Positions 1 to 8,264 of a stretch of 26,807 nucleotides of DNA are shown here, piece after piece. The translations under genes were made by a program, and so were the position numbers. The DNA comes from Pseudomonadota bacterium (lineage in GTDB: Bacteria > Myxococcota_A > Polyangia > GCA-2747355): positions 1-26,807 of the forward strand of contig JADJDT010000003.1 of NCBI GenBank assembly GCA_016702545.1. Reading direction: 5' to 3'. Below the pieces are notes generated by a model. That model saw only the letters and a list, made by a program, of their open reading frames with translations. It did not search any database and was not told the DNA's origin. Every line of letters begins with the position of its first letter. Position 1 is the stretch's first letter.

Positions 1-466
1 GCGCCGCGGACAACCGAGGTTGGTCGGTGGTGTCGACCATAACGAGCGCAAAGCGCTGGCCGTATCCGAGGTTTGATGGCGCTAGTTCGCCGAGTCCCAT
101 TTCCCTAAGCGCCTCTTGTTCAATCACGGTCGCCGCCAAGGGCGAGTCATTCGCAGATGCCTCCGCCTGAAGAACCGGAAGGGCCCCTGGTTGTTCACCT
201 TGACCGAGTCGGAGTGCCACCTGCAACCTAGCGAGCATGCTCTCTTCTACGGTCGCATCAAGCGTCATGTAGGTCGCGCCTTCCGGAGCCTCGCTTTCAA
301 ACTCGCCGCTGAAGGCCTGCCGATCCGCCTTCCCCTTCGGTGTGCCCGTGTCGATCCCGAGACCACAACCAAACGCGAACGAGGCGACCAGGGTCAGGCA
401 GGTCTCTAAGAGCACACTGCTCTTTGACAGCAACCTGCTTGAAGCTTCAGAAGCACGAGAGGACAT
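1..466 (-). CDS. Predicted exported lipoprotein, C-terminus cut by window edge
   Basis: An open frame of 155 codons starts at the ATG at 464-466 and runs without a stop to base 1, so the C-terminus lies outside the window. A strong ribosome binding site (TAAGGAG, plus-strand 473-479) sits six bases upstream and fixes the start. The N-terminus has a basic/polar stretch, then a hydrophobic segment (residues 18-33, SVLLETCLTLVASFAFG) ending at Cys34, followed by GLGIDTGTPKG. This looks like a lipoprotein signal, although the lipobox (AFGC) is not ideal. The mature part is acidic and mixed, with no family I recognise. It is the last of three same-strand lipoprotein-like genes, so all three may act at the cell envelope. 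Lower GC and looser codon use than the thi genes. Confidence 0.7.
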   Translation of the reverse strand, partial: MSSRASEASSRLLSKSSVLLETCLTLVASFAFGCGLGIDTGTPKGKADRQAFSGEFESEAPEGATYMTLDATVEESMLARLQVALRLGQGEQPGALPVLQAEASANDSPLAATVIEQEALREMGLGELAPSNLGYGQRFALVMVDTTDQPRLSAA

Positions 467-539
467 GGTCAACTCCTTAGGCAACGTATCTTCCTGCCAA
501 CCGGTTCGTCGCGCTTAGGGCGTCGAGCAGACGACGCGA

Positions 540-1493
540 CTACCTCGACTTATTGCTCAACCAAGCCAACAGCTCTGCGTGCACCTTGTCGAAGCGATTG
601 GCCGTGTCGGCGGCTACGCCCACGACCGCACCGTTGGTCGTGGCGAAGGCCCCGCTACAGCCCGGCTTCGATTTGCTGTCGTCAGGACTGGTGAAGGTGT
701 GCAGGCAGCTGGCCGGGCCGCCCGCCGCGACTTCTCCGGTGGTGCGCACCAGGAGCGCGCTCGTACCGGGCGGAATCGTGACATCGACGCACAACGGAGC
801 GCTCGTCGTCCCGCCCTGTCCCTGAGTAGAAGTCGCGATCATGGCGCCCCGCGTCGTGACCGAGAAGCCAAAGGCATTCACGCCCCGATTCGGCGCCACT
901 GCCACACAGACCTTTGCCGGTCCCGCCGGCCAGCTTGCAGACGCAACTGTCGGGGTAGCAACCGGCCCCGCCGCGGGTTGCTTCGCCTTGAAGAGGTCCC
1001 TGAGGGCTGGGGTCAGCATGTACAGCGCTTCCAGATAGGGTGGCTGACCGAAGTCGTCGGCGGTCGTCGCGCAGGGGCCCCAGAACGCACTGTCGCCATT
1101 GGGTGATGGGAGACACAGAGATAGACCCGACTCGCTCGCGGGAGTCCGGCAGGTTGCCGCACCAAAACCGACGGGGTGATCGGCATTGAAAGGGCAAGGG
1201 TTATTAGGTATCGGATCGCCGCCCAGCGGAGCGATTCCGAGCCCTCCTGCGCTGGTATTGGACCACACCCCTGACCAATCCACCGGCACTGCGATCTGGC
1301 ACCTCTGCCCCTCGCAGTAGCTTGCCTCTAGTCCCGACAGGATGTCGATACCATCGGCTCTCTTCAGAAATGACATCATCTCCATCTCGGGACTCACGGT
1401 TTGACCTTCAAACATCCCACAGCCGAGCAGGGTCGCGGTCGCCAGGGCGAAGGAGCTCATCCAGAGTCGAGACTTCATGCTTGACTGACGCAT
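540..1493 (-). CDS. Hypothetical lipoprotein, 317 aa
   Basis: I place the start at the ATG at 1491-1493 (MRQSSMKSRLW) because GAGGAG lies seven bases upstream; the frame stays open to 1742 but that extension has no signal character. The N-terminus is a textbook lipoprotein signal: MKSRLW, a hydrophobic run (SSFALATATLLGC), and lipobox LLGC with the lipidated Cys at residue 25. The mature protein has several Cys (CEGQRC, CPFNADHP, CRTP, CLPS, CATT) that could form disulfides outside the cytoplasm. The C-terminal third is rich in Val/Thr/Gly, suggestive of beta structure (CVDVTIPPGTSALLVRTTGE). I do not recognise a family. It lies 77 bp downstream of another lipoprotein gene on the same strand and 73 bp upstream of a third, so co-transcription is plausible. 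Confidence 0.75.
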   Translation of the reverse strand: MRQSSMKSRLWMSSFALATATLLGCGMFEGQTVSPEMEMMSFLKRADGIDILSGLEASYCEGQRCQIAVPVDWSGVWSNTSAGGLGIAPLGGDPIPNNPCPFNADHPVGFGAATCRTPASESGLSLCLPSPNGDSAFWGPCATTADDFGQPPYLEALYMLTPALRDLFKAKQPAAGPVATPTVASASWPAGPAKVCVAVAPNRGVNAFGFSVTTRGAMIATSTQGQGGTTSAPLCVDVTIPPGTSALLVRTTGEVAAGGPASCLHTFTSPDDSKSKPGCSGAFATTNGAVVGVAADTANRFDKVHAELLAWLSNKSR

Positions 1494-1570
1494 TCCCCTT
1501 CTCCTCTCGCACGCTCGGTCGGTCTCTTGGCTCGTCCCCCGCGCGGGGTGCGGCCAGTCAAGGGCAGCGG

Positions 1571-3331
1571 TCACATCGCACTCTGAAAGCCGCAGGCTGG
1601 CAGTCTCGCCAACCCGGCCTTCGTAAAGGCGAAGTCGAGCGGCGATTGCCGCGAAACGGCTGTGCACGGTGACGATTCGGGCCTTCCGCGAATGGTCACG
1701 CGCGCAACGCCACACGGCGCCGTTGCGCCGAAGGGCGTGCACTGTTGATATGCAATCACGCCATCCCCGCTCCCGAAGCCCTGGAAGCCGCCGGAGGATG
1801 GCCGGCAGGCGGGGGACTCAGCCAGCACGGGCTTGCCGTTCGCGGTCACGCCAAAATTGACGGCAAAGACGCACTCCTGACCCGCGCTGCAACCGGGGCT
1901 GCACAAGGTCTGAGCGCCGCCGGTCCCGGCTGCTGCATAGGACGCCGTGGCGGGGGCCGAGGGCTCCGTCGCTTGCCCTCGTTCGGTACACGCCTTCCCA
2001 ATCCCACACGCCACTCCGACCAGAGCGTCTCGAGTTGGCCGAAGACCCAGCCGCACTCTCCGGGCTTATTGCCGGGTGCTTGGCACCCGTACCAGGTGCC
2101 TTGCGGGCTGCGGTACTGCCACCCGAGGCTGCCGTCGCCCAGATCGCACTCGCGGAAGGTGTCGCCGTTCGGCGCGGTGTTCGCGAGCTGAGCTGCAAGC
2201 TGCTGAGTGGTTAGACAGAGCAGCGCGCTTCTGCCGATCGAGGCGTCTCGGACGCAGTTCCTCGTTGCGCGATTGCAGAAGGTGACCTGGCCCTCACTAT
2301 CGATGCGGTCTTGGCAGAGGTACCAGTGCTTGGCGGGGTTGAAGACGGTGTCCGTGCCCGACAGGCTGCCACCATTTGCGAGCCCGGGGGTGACCGGGGC
2401 GGGCGTCGTGCCCGGCGGGGGCGGGCAGGTCCCGGTCGGGCAGTCGGCGGTGACGCTAATGTTAGCCTGGAGGCGGCTGCGGGCTCGTGCTCCAGAAGGT
2501 CAGGAGCACCGGCGGGCCGTCCTGGTTCAGGTTCAGGTCCCGAGGGCGGAGTTCCGCATAGCGGTCACTCGGCACGCTGACGTTGAAGACCACCGGCGCA
2601 TAGGGAGCGCAGTACACCTCACCGGAGACGGCGGCCTCGGCGGGGTAGTCGTCGCCGCCGTTGCCCTGACGCGAATCCGCGACCGCCGTCACGTAGACCC
2701 AGCACTCCCGCGTTCCTTGCGAGGAGAGGGCAACCTGGAACTGGGCGGCACCCGGGCTGGCGATCCACTTCGCGCCCAGGCCGGAGAGGAGTGACGACGG
2801 CCCCCCGCCGGGCGTGGTGGACGGGGTCCCGGTGCTGGATCCCGGACACTGGCCGGCGCAATCCGTCGCTACGCTGACGTTGACCTGCGGCGGGTTGCCC
2901 GTGCGCCAGAACTTGACGCGCACGGGAGGACCGCCGCCGGCGGTCTGGGCGGCAAACTCGCCGGGGACTGCCGCCTGCGTGAAGTAGGCCGGTGCCCAGT
3001 TCCCACTGGTCCCACAGGTTACGCTACCGGAGACGGTCGCGTAGGAAGGTTGGTCGTCGTTTCCGGGGTAGAGGCTGTCGTCGCCGTTGACGCTCGCGAT
3101 GTCGACGATGCAGGTCCAGCTCACGCCAGGAATGGTGAACTGGGCGGCGCTGCCGCTCGTGATCCAGGCCGAGTTGTCAAAGAGGCCGGCGCGCTCCGTG
3201 GGTGAGGCGCCTCCCGGCTGCTTGACGCAGCCGGCGCTGACGAGCAGGGCGGCGAAGGTGGTGGTGGCGAGCAGGCGGTGGCGACGTGGCGCGACCGGGG
3301 TCTGGGGCAGCGTGGCTTGATGCGGCGTCAT
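1571..3331 (-). CDS. Repeat-containing lipoprotein, interrupted by two frameshifts
   Basis: The start ATG (3329-3331) has GGAGG seven bases upstream. The N-terminus ends in a hydrophobic run and VSAGC, a lipoprotein signal. Two similar ~110-residue repeats follow. Each has a Trp-Ile near its start, Cys residues, a YPGNDD- or GGDDYP-type acidic patch, a V.G.V.C strand and an ending of the form FW.T followed by PPQ and DC. The first reading frame stops at 2462, but the second repeat's ending is found one frame over (PPQANISVTADC, matching PPQVNVSVATDC of repeat one). An extra base near 2470 therefore breaks the gene. A second shift near 2005-2030 joins a Cys-rich middle (CQAPGNKPGECGW) to the C-terminal part ending at 1571 (ACGFQSAM). 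Joined, the product is ~585 aa. Function unknown; probably a surface or periplasmic protein. Conceptual pieces: 2462-3331, ~2010-2461, 1571-~2030. Confidence 0.65.
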
Positions 3332-3403
3332 GCTCGATCCTCCGGGAACGCGTCCGAGCGACGAATAAGCACCCGCCGTGCCAGGTCTTGATGGCCTTTA
3401 TTT

Positions 3404-3432
3404 CGTATAGTTAGCGCCGTGGCCGAGGGCAG
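3404..3432 (-). promoter_or_regulatory. Weak candidate promoter for the repeat lipoprotein gene
   Basis: The only AT-rich patch of the 3332-3545 spacer (around 3390-3412) gives, on the minus strand, TATACG (plus 3404-3409) as a possible -10. A poor -35 (CTGCCC) sits 17 bases upstream. This would leave a leader of about 65 bases before the ATG at 3331. The match is weak. Confidence 0.25.
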
Positions 3433-3492
3433 TCGCTGAGGTCAGCTGTCCCTGGCGACTGGCTGGTGCGGGATCGCGAAGGGGTGCGAGGG

Positions 3493-3522
3493 GCCTGGAT
3501 CCCAGCGACGACGGATCCAGGC
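3493..3522 (-). terminator. Perfect 10-bp inverted repeat behind the thi operon
   Basis: GCCTGGATCC at 3493-3502 and GGATCCAGGC at 3513-3522 are perfect reverse complements around a 10-base loop, 23 bases downstream of the last thi stop codon (3546). It sits between the thi operon and the next same-strand gene, where a transcript end is expected. No U-tract follows on the minus strand, so it is not a classical intrinsic terminator; it may be a 3'-stabilising hairpin or a U-less terminator. Confidence 0.45.
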
Positions 3523-3545
3523 GACGACGCGGCCGCGCGGGCCGG

Positions 3546-4226
3546 TCAGCCGAGGGAGGTCAGCAGGGCGGCGGTGGCGGCGGCCGGATCCGGGGCGTCG
3601 AGGATCGCGCGTTGGACGGCCACGCCGTGGGCGCCGGCGGCGCGCAGGGCGGGCACGGAGCGGGCATCGACGCCGCCGATGGCGTAGAGCGGGGTGCGGA
3701 GAGCGGCGTGGACCTCGGTCACCAGCTCGAGGCCGGCGCCGGGGTGGCCGGGCTTGCTGGGCGTGGGGAAGATGGTGCCCACCACGAGGAAGTGCGCTCC
3801 CTCGGCGGCGGCCGCGCGGGCTGCGGCGAGGCCGTGGACGGCGCGGCCCCAGGGAGCCCCGGGGGGCCAGGCCGCCGGCAAGGGGGCCTGCTCGGGTAGG
3901 TGCAGCCCGCAGCCGAGCTCCCGCGCGAGCAGGGCGTCGTCGTTGATCAGCAGGACCAGCTCGGGGAAGCGTTCACGCAGGGTGTGGGCCGCGATGCGCC
4001 GGGCGTCACCGGGCAACTCGCGGCCGCGGAGCTGGAGCAGGCGCAGACCGGCGGCGACGGCGGCGCCGATCACGGCGAAGGGCTGCGGCGGGCCGCCCCA
4101 GTCGGCGTGCAGCGGCGGGGCCGCCACGGGGCTCCAGACCAGCATCAGGCGCGGCCAGTCGCGCGGCGGGGCCGCGGGCGGGGGCGCGTCGGGGGCGTTG
4201 GGGGCGCTGGGAGCGTTGGGGGTCAT
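3546..4226 (-). CDS. ThiE/TenI-family protein (thiamine phosphate synthase or thiazole tautomerase)
   Basis: A 226-residue TIM-barrel protein of the ThiE/TenI family with an Ala/Pro-rich N-terminal tail (about residues 1-22). Family landmarks: LQLRGRE (64-70), LLINDDAL (92-99), GLHLPE (107-112), VHG (130-132), VVGTIFPTPSKPGHPG (148-163), and the phosphate loop AIGGV (182-186). In true ThiE the first motif is usually QLREK, and G(V/A)H(L/V)G follows the NDR motif. Here the Lys is Arg, NDR is NDD, and the HLPE and VH forms recall TenI, the thiazole tautomerase acting on the ThiG product. A second, classical ThiE domain is fused to ThiD in this operon, so a TenI role is attractive, but this is inference. 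GGGAG in the end of thiG serves as ribosome binding site; the start lies three bases after the thiG stop. Confidence 0.85.
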   Translation of the reverse strand: MTPNAPSAPNAPDAPPPAAPPRDWPRLMLVWSPVAAPPLHADWGGPPQPFAVIGAAVAAGLRLLQLRGRELPGDARRIAAHTLRERFPELVLLINDDALLARELGCGLHLPEQAPLPAAWPPGAPWGRAVHGLAAARAAAAEGAHFLVVGTIFPTPSKPGHPGAGLELVTEVHAALRTPLYAIGGVDARSVPALRAAGAHGVAVQRAILDAPDPAAATAALLTSLG

Positions 4227-4229
4227 GCC

Positions 4230-5081
<852 letters not shown>

Positions 5082-5086
5082 CGTCC

Positions 5087-5329
5087 TCACCCTCCTTGTA
5101 CGGCGACCAGGATCTCCAGCCGGTCGCCCGGCCGCAGCGCGGTGGCGGCCCAGCGCTCGCGGGGCACGACCGCGTCGTTGAGCGCCACGGCGATGCCGCG
5201 CCGCTCGGCCTGGCCAAGCTGCTCCAGCAACCCCTGCAGCGTCGGCGCTACCAGGGGCTGCGGCGTGCCGTTGACGATCACCTGCGCGACGCCGCCCTCG
5301 GGCGCCGCGGTGCCTGGCAGCGAGCTCAT
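5087..5329 (-). CDS. thiS: Sulfur carrier protein ThiS
   Basis: An 80-residue ubiquitin-like protein ending in the required Gly-Gly (LVAVQGG). The C-terminus is adenylated and then thiocarboxylated to hand sulfur to ThiG. The core reads VIVNGTPQPL, then TLQGLLEQLG, then GIAVALNDAVVPRERW and LRPGDRLEILVAVQGG, which is the family pattern. It carries a ~15-residue N-terminal extension compared with the usual 65-70 residues. The ATG at 5327-5329 overlaps the probable true stop of thiO (TGA at 5326-5328) as ATGA, so translation is probably coupled. No thiF adenylyltransferase is in the window, so the activating enzyme must be encoded elsewhere. Confidence 0.93.
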   Translation of the reverse strand: MSSLPGTAAPEGGVAQVIVNGTPQPLVAPTLQGLLEQLGQAERRGIAVALNDAVVPRERWAATALRPGDRLEILVAVQGG

Positions 5330-6548
5330 ACTACGACCGGCGGCAGCGTGGCCGCGCCCTCCGCCTGGCGAGCCGCAGGCGTGGCCAGCAGGCGATCGGG
5401 CAGGAAGGGCACGAGGGCGGCGGGGACCTGCTCTCGCGGATCGCCTGGGCCAGGTAGTGCGCGGTGGCCGGGGCGAGCAGGATGCCGTCGCGGTAGTGGC
5501 CGATCGCCAGGTAGAGCCCGCGGCACGCCGGCGCGGCCAGCGGACCGATCGCCGGCTGGTGGTCGCGCAGCGCGGGGCGGAAGCCGACGATCAGCTCGAC
5601 CAGCGGCAGGTCGTAGATCCCGGGCAGCAGCCGCCAGGCATAGCGCAGCAGGTCGAGCGTGGCCCCCGCGGTCGAGGTGCCGTCGAAGCCCTGCTCCTCG
5701 GCGGTCGCGCCGAGGAAGAGCGCGCCGTCGTCGCGCGGCACCAGGTAGACGCGGGGATTGCGCAGCACGTGGCGCAGCAGCCGGCTCTGACCCTGTTCCA
5801 GCCGCAGCGCCTGGCCCTTGATCGGGCGCAAACCGAAGCTCGGCAGCGGGCTCGACAGCCCCTCCTCGCTCCAGGCGCCGGCGGCGACGACGACGCTGTG
5901 CGCGTGCAGACAGAAGGGCTTACCTGCCGGGTCGGTGCCGCGCACGGCCCATTGGTCGCCCTCGCGCTCGATCTGGCCGGCGGTGAAGCCCTCGCGCACG
6001 GCGCCGCCGAGCTGATCGAGCGCGGCCACCAGGGCCGCCGTGACGCGCCGCGGATCGGCGCGGTGATCGAGGTCGATGCGCAGGCCGCCGGTGATGCGCG
6101 ACGCCAGGTGCGGCTCGCGCTCGAGCATCTCGCGCGCCGTGAGCAGCGTCGAGGCGACGCCCTTGTCGCGCTGCAAGGCCTGCACGTGCTCGAGCTCGCG
6201 CAGCTCGTCGCCATCGGCCGCGACCCACAGCGTGCCCTCGCGCTCGTAGCCGGCGCTCAGGCGCGTGAGCTGCTCGAGCCCCGCCGCAAAGTCACCCCAA
6301 CGCTGCAGGCTGTCGAGGCCCAGATCGACGACGGCGCGCGACTGCACCTCGGCCTCGGAGATCGGGGCGATCATGCCGGCCGAGGCCTGCGTCGCGCCGC
6401 CGCCGGCCAGGCCACGCTCGAGCACCACCGTGCGGCGGAAGCGCGCCGGATCGCCGCTGCGCAGCAGCTCGTAGGCCACCGAGAGTCCGATGATCCCGCC
6501 GCCGATCACCACCACGTCCACACGCTCGCTCGCCATCGCTGGGCTCAT
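5326..6548 (-). CDS. thiO: Glycine oxidase ThiO (C-terminus frameshifted)
   Basis: FAD-dependent amine oxidase of the ThiO/DAO fold, which oxidises glycine to the dehydroglycine used by ThiG in aerobic thiazole synthesis. The N-terminus has the Rossmann dinucleotide motif VDVVVIGGGIIGLSVAYEL; then ERG, QASAGMIAP, DHRADPRRV, VVVAAGAWS, LRPIKGQALRL, VYLVPRDDGALFLGATAEEQGFD, and the C-terminal FAD-binding stretch GLYLAIGHYRDGILLAPATA. As written the frame runs to 5331 and ends in a Pro/Arg-rich tail. One frame over, from about 5438, the sequence reads QVPAALVPFLPDRLL and stops at 5326, overlapping thiS as ATGA. This matches the family ending and the operon's other junctions, so a one-base loss near 5436-5441 is likely. 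The start overlaps the thiDE stop (ATGA, 6545-6548). Confidence 0.93.
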
Positions 6549-8026
6549 GTCGTGCTCCTCGTGCCAAAGGCGTCGATTGCTGCGCGCAACCGCCGCGTCG
6601 CCGCCGCCGGGTCGGCCTGCCCGACGACGGCCGCCGTCGCCGCCACACCCCAGGCGCCGGCCGCCAGCACCGCGCGCACGCGCTCGGCGGTGATGCCTCC
6701 GATCGCGATCACGGGCTTGTCCACGGCGGCGACGATCGCCGCCAGACCGTCGAGACCGAGGGTCGGTGCGGGACGAGCCTTGGTGCGCGTCTCGAAGACC
6801 GGGCCGACCCCGATGTAGTCCACGGGCGCGCGCGCGGCCGCACGCGCTTCGTCGAGGTTGTTGGCCGTCGCGCCGAGCAGCGCCGGCCAGCCGAGCAGGC
6901 GTCGCGCGAGCGCGGGCTCGGGGTCGTCGCGGCCCACGTGCGCGCCCTCGGCCCCGGCGCCCAGCGCCACATCGAGGCGATCGTTGACCAGCAGCGGGAC
7001 CCGCCGCGGCGACAGGACCGCGCGCATGGCCTGCGCCAGCGCGATCAGCTCGCGCGTCGCGCGCGGGCGCTTCTCGCGCAGCTGCACGGCCTCGGCCCCG
7101 CCCTCTACCGCGAGCGCGGCGAGCTCGAGGTGCGAGAAGCGCTGCTGCTGCTCTTCGTCGGTGATGACGTGCAAGCGGGGCACGGGGCGCGCAGCGCCGC
7201 CGGCCGTCGGCGCGAAGCCGGCACCCGGCGCCCGCAGAAAAAAGAAGTGGTCGGTGGGACCGTGGCCCGCCCCCAGCCCGGGCGCAGCGGCGATCGCCAG
7301 CGTCACATACTGCTTGGCCTGCGCCACGGCTTGCTCGAGCGTGCGCCCCTGGGCGAGCAACGTGGCAATGGCGGCGGAGTGCGTGCAGCCGGTGCCATGG
7401 GTGTGGCGCGAGGCGAGTCGCGGGCCGTCGAAGCGCTCTTCGCCGGCGGGCGTGACCAACACGTCGGTCGCGTGATCGTCCCGCAGATCGCCACCGGTGA
7501 CGACGACGGCGCGCGCGCCCCGGGCGAGCAACGCGCGGGCCGCGACGCTGGCCTGCTCTGCCGTCTCGACGGGCAGACCCGTCAGGGCGGCTGCCTCGTG
7601 CACGTTGGGCGTGACGACCGTGGCCAGCGGCAGCAGCTCGCGCTCGAGCGCCGCCAGCCCGGCGGCGTCGATCAGCAGATCGCCGCTGGTCGCGCGGACC
7701 ACCGGATCGAGCACGAAGTGCGCCGGGCGGTGCTCGCGTAGCGCCGCCGCCACCGCGAGCACGACCTCGCGCCCGCCGAGCATGCCGGTCTTGACGGCGC
7801 GCACGGGCAGATCGGCAAAGAGCGAACGGAGCTGCGCGAGGACGAAGTCGGGGGCGACGAGCTGCGCGGCCTGCACGCCGGTGGTGTTCTGCGCGGTCAG
7901 CGCGGTGATCGCCGACACGCCGTAGCCGCCGAGCGCGGCGATGGTCTTGAGGTCGGCTTGAATGCCCGCGCCGGCGCAGGAGTCGGAGCCGGCGATCGTC
8001 AGCACGACGGGCAGCGACGCGCTCAT
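6545..8026 (-). CDS. thiDE: Bifunctional HMP-P kinase / thiamine phosphate synthase ThiDE
   Basis: A 493-residue fusion. Residues ~1-265 are ThiD, the ribokinase-fold kinase that phosphorylates HMP and HMP-P. It shows TIAGSDSCAGAGIQADLKT, GVSAITALTAQNTTGV, AVKTGMLG, VLDPVV, TPNVHEAAALTG and the anion-hole/catalytic HGTGCTHSAA (Cys214). Residues ~280-493 are ThiE, which joins HMP-PP to thiazole phosphate. It shows QLREK (315-319), LLVNDRLDVAL, GAHVGRDD, GATANNLDEA, YIGVGPVFETRTKARPAPTLGL and AIGGI (441-445). All ThiE landmarks are intact, so this domain can supply the synthase activity. It is the first gene of the thi operon, behind the TPP riboswitch. The ATG at 8024-8026 has no clear Shine-Dalgarno, and a GC hairpin lies just upstream. 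Its stop overlaps thiO. Confidence 0.95.
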   Translation of the reverse strand: MSASLPVVLTIAGSDSCAGAGIQADLKTIAALGGYGVSAITALTAQNTTGVQAAQLVAPDFVLAQLRSLFADLPVRAVKTGMLGGREVVLAVAAALREHRPAHFVLDPVVRATSGDLLIDAAGLAALERELLPLATVVTPNVHEAAALTGLPVETAEQASVAARALLARGARAVVVTGGDLRDDHATDVLVTPAGEERFDGPRLASRHTHGTGCTHSAAIATLLAQGRTLEQAVAQAKQYVTLAIAAAPGLGAGHGPTDHFFFLRAPGAGFAPTAGGAARPVPRLHVITDEEQQQRFSHLELAALAVEGGAEAVQLREKRPRATRELIALAQAMRAVLSPRRVPLLVNDRLDVALGAGAEGAHVGRDDPEPALARRLLGWPALLGATANNLDEARAAARAPVDYIGVGPVFETRTKARPAPTLGLDGLAAIVAAVDKPVIAIGGITAERVRAVLAAGAWGVAATAAVVGQADPAAATRRLRAAIDAFGTRSTT

Positions 8027-8031
8027 CGGAC

Positions 8032-8045
8032 GCGCCCGTGGGCGC
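8032..8045 (-). promoter_or_regulatory. GC hairpin at the thiDE start, possible riboswitch expression platform
   Basis: GCGCC and GGCGC flank a four-base loop (perfect palindromic arms), ending five bases upstream of the thiDE ATG, where a ribosome binding site would normally be. Between the TPP aptamer and the start codon this is the only strong short stem I see. It could control ribosome access rather than transcription termination, since no U-tract follows. Confidence 0.35.
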
Positions 8046-8073
8046 AGGCTCGTGCCTTCATCGACGGCATGGC

Positions 8074-8200
8074 TCCCTCGGCCGGTATTGACGCCGGTAT
8101 TGACGCCGGTATTGAGGCCGGCATTGACCGGATCAGGTGCTGCGGGTGTGCTCTCAGGCCCGACGCGCGCCCCGCCGTCGGACCACCCCGGCGCTGCTGG
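8074..8200 (-). promoter_or_regulatory. TPP riboswitch (THI element) with expanded P5 region
   Basis: Reading the minus strand from about 8200, the leader shows CCGGGGTGG, then a stem (GGTCCGACG with CGTCGGGCC; P3), the invariant CCTGAGA, ACCCG (pairs with the GGGGT side; P2), ACCTGATCCGG (P4/P5 5' strand), and finally CCGGCCGAGGGA. These are the conserved blocks of the thiamin pyrophosphate aptamer, and thiDE follows 48 bases later. Between the P5 5' strand and the terminal GAGGGA, a standard element has one CCGG-loop-CCGG hairpin. Here there are four copies of a 12-nt unit. The aptamer should turn off the thi operon when TPP is high. A clear P1 helix is not obvious. Confidence 0.9.
8081..8128. 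repeat. Four tandem 12-nt units inside the TPP riboswitch
   Basis: Plus-strand units GCCGGTATTGAC (8081-8092 and 8093-8104, identical), GCCGGTATTGAG (8105-8116) and GCCGGCATTGAC (8117-8128). Read as RNA (minus strand) each unit is GTCAATRCCGGC or CTCAATACCGGC, i.e. the L5 loop plus the 3' strand of P5. Only one copy is expected, so three extra units (36 nt) are inserted. Confidence 0.95.
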
Positions 8201-8206
8201 TCGGGC

Positions 8207-8234
8207 AGTATACGCGTCAGCGAGGGGCTCGCAA
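8207..8234 (-). promoter_or_regulatory. Sigma70-like promoter of the thi operon
   Basis: On the minus strand TTGCGA (plus 8229-8234) and TATACT (plus 8207-8212) are separated by 16 bases. The -10 matches five of six consensus bases and the -35 four of six. The predicted start, about 8200, falls right at the first bases of the TPP aptamer. The promoter lies in the gap after the stop of the PAS-phosphatase gene (8265), so the thi operon need not depend on read-through. Confidence 0.6.
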
Positions 8235-8264
8235 GCGCGGCGCGATGCGGCAGCACACGAGGGG

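Noticed and set aside
1494..1742. N-terminal extension of the 317-aa lipoprotein to 1742
   Set aside because: It would bury the lipoprotein signal and ignore the ribosome binding site before 1493; it also overlaps the end of the upstream gene.
8081..8128. Short array resembling a mini-CRISPR or an intergenic minisatellite
   Set aside because: Units are 12 nt with no spacers, and they fall exactly within the TPP aptamer, so the riboswitch reading explains them better.
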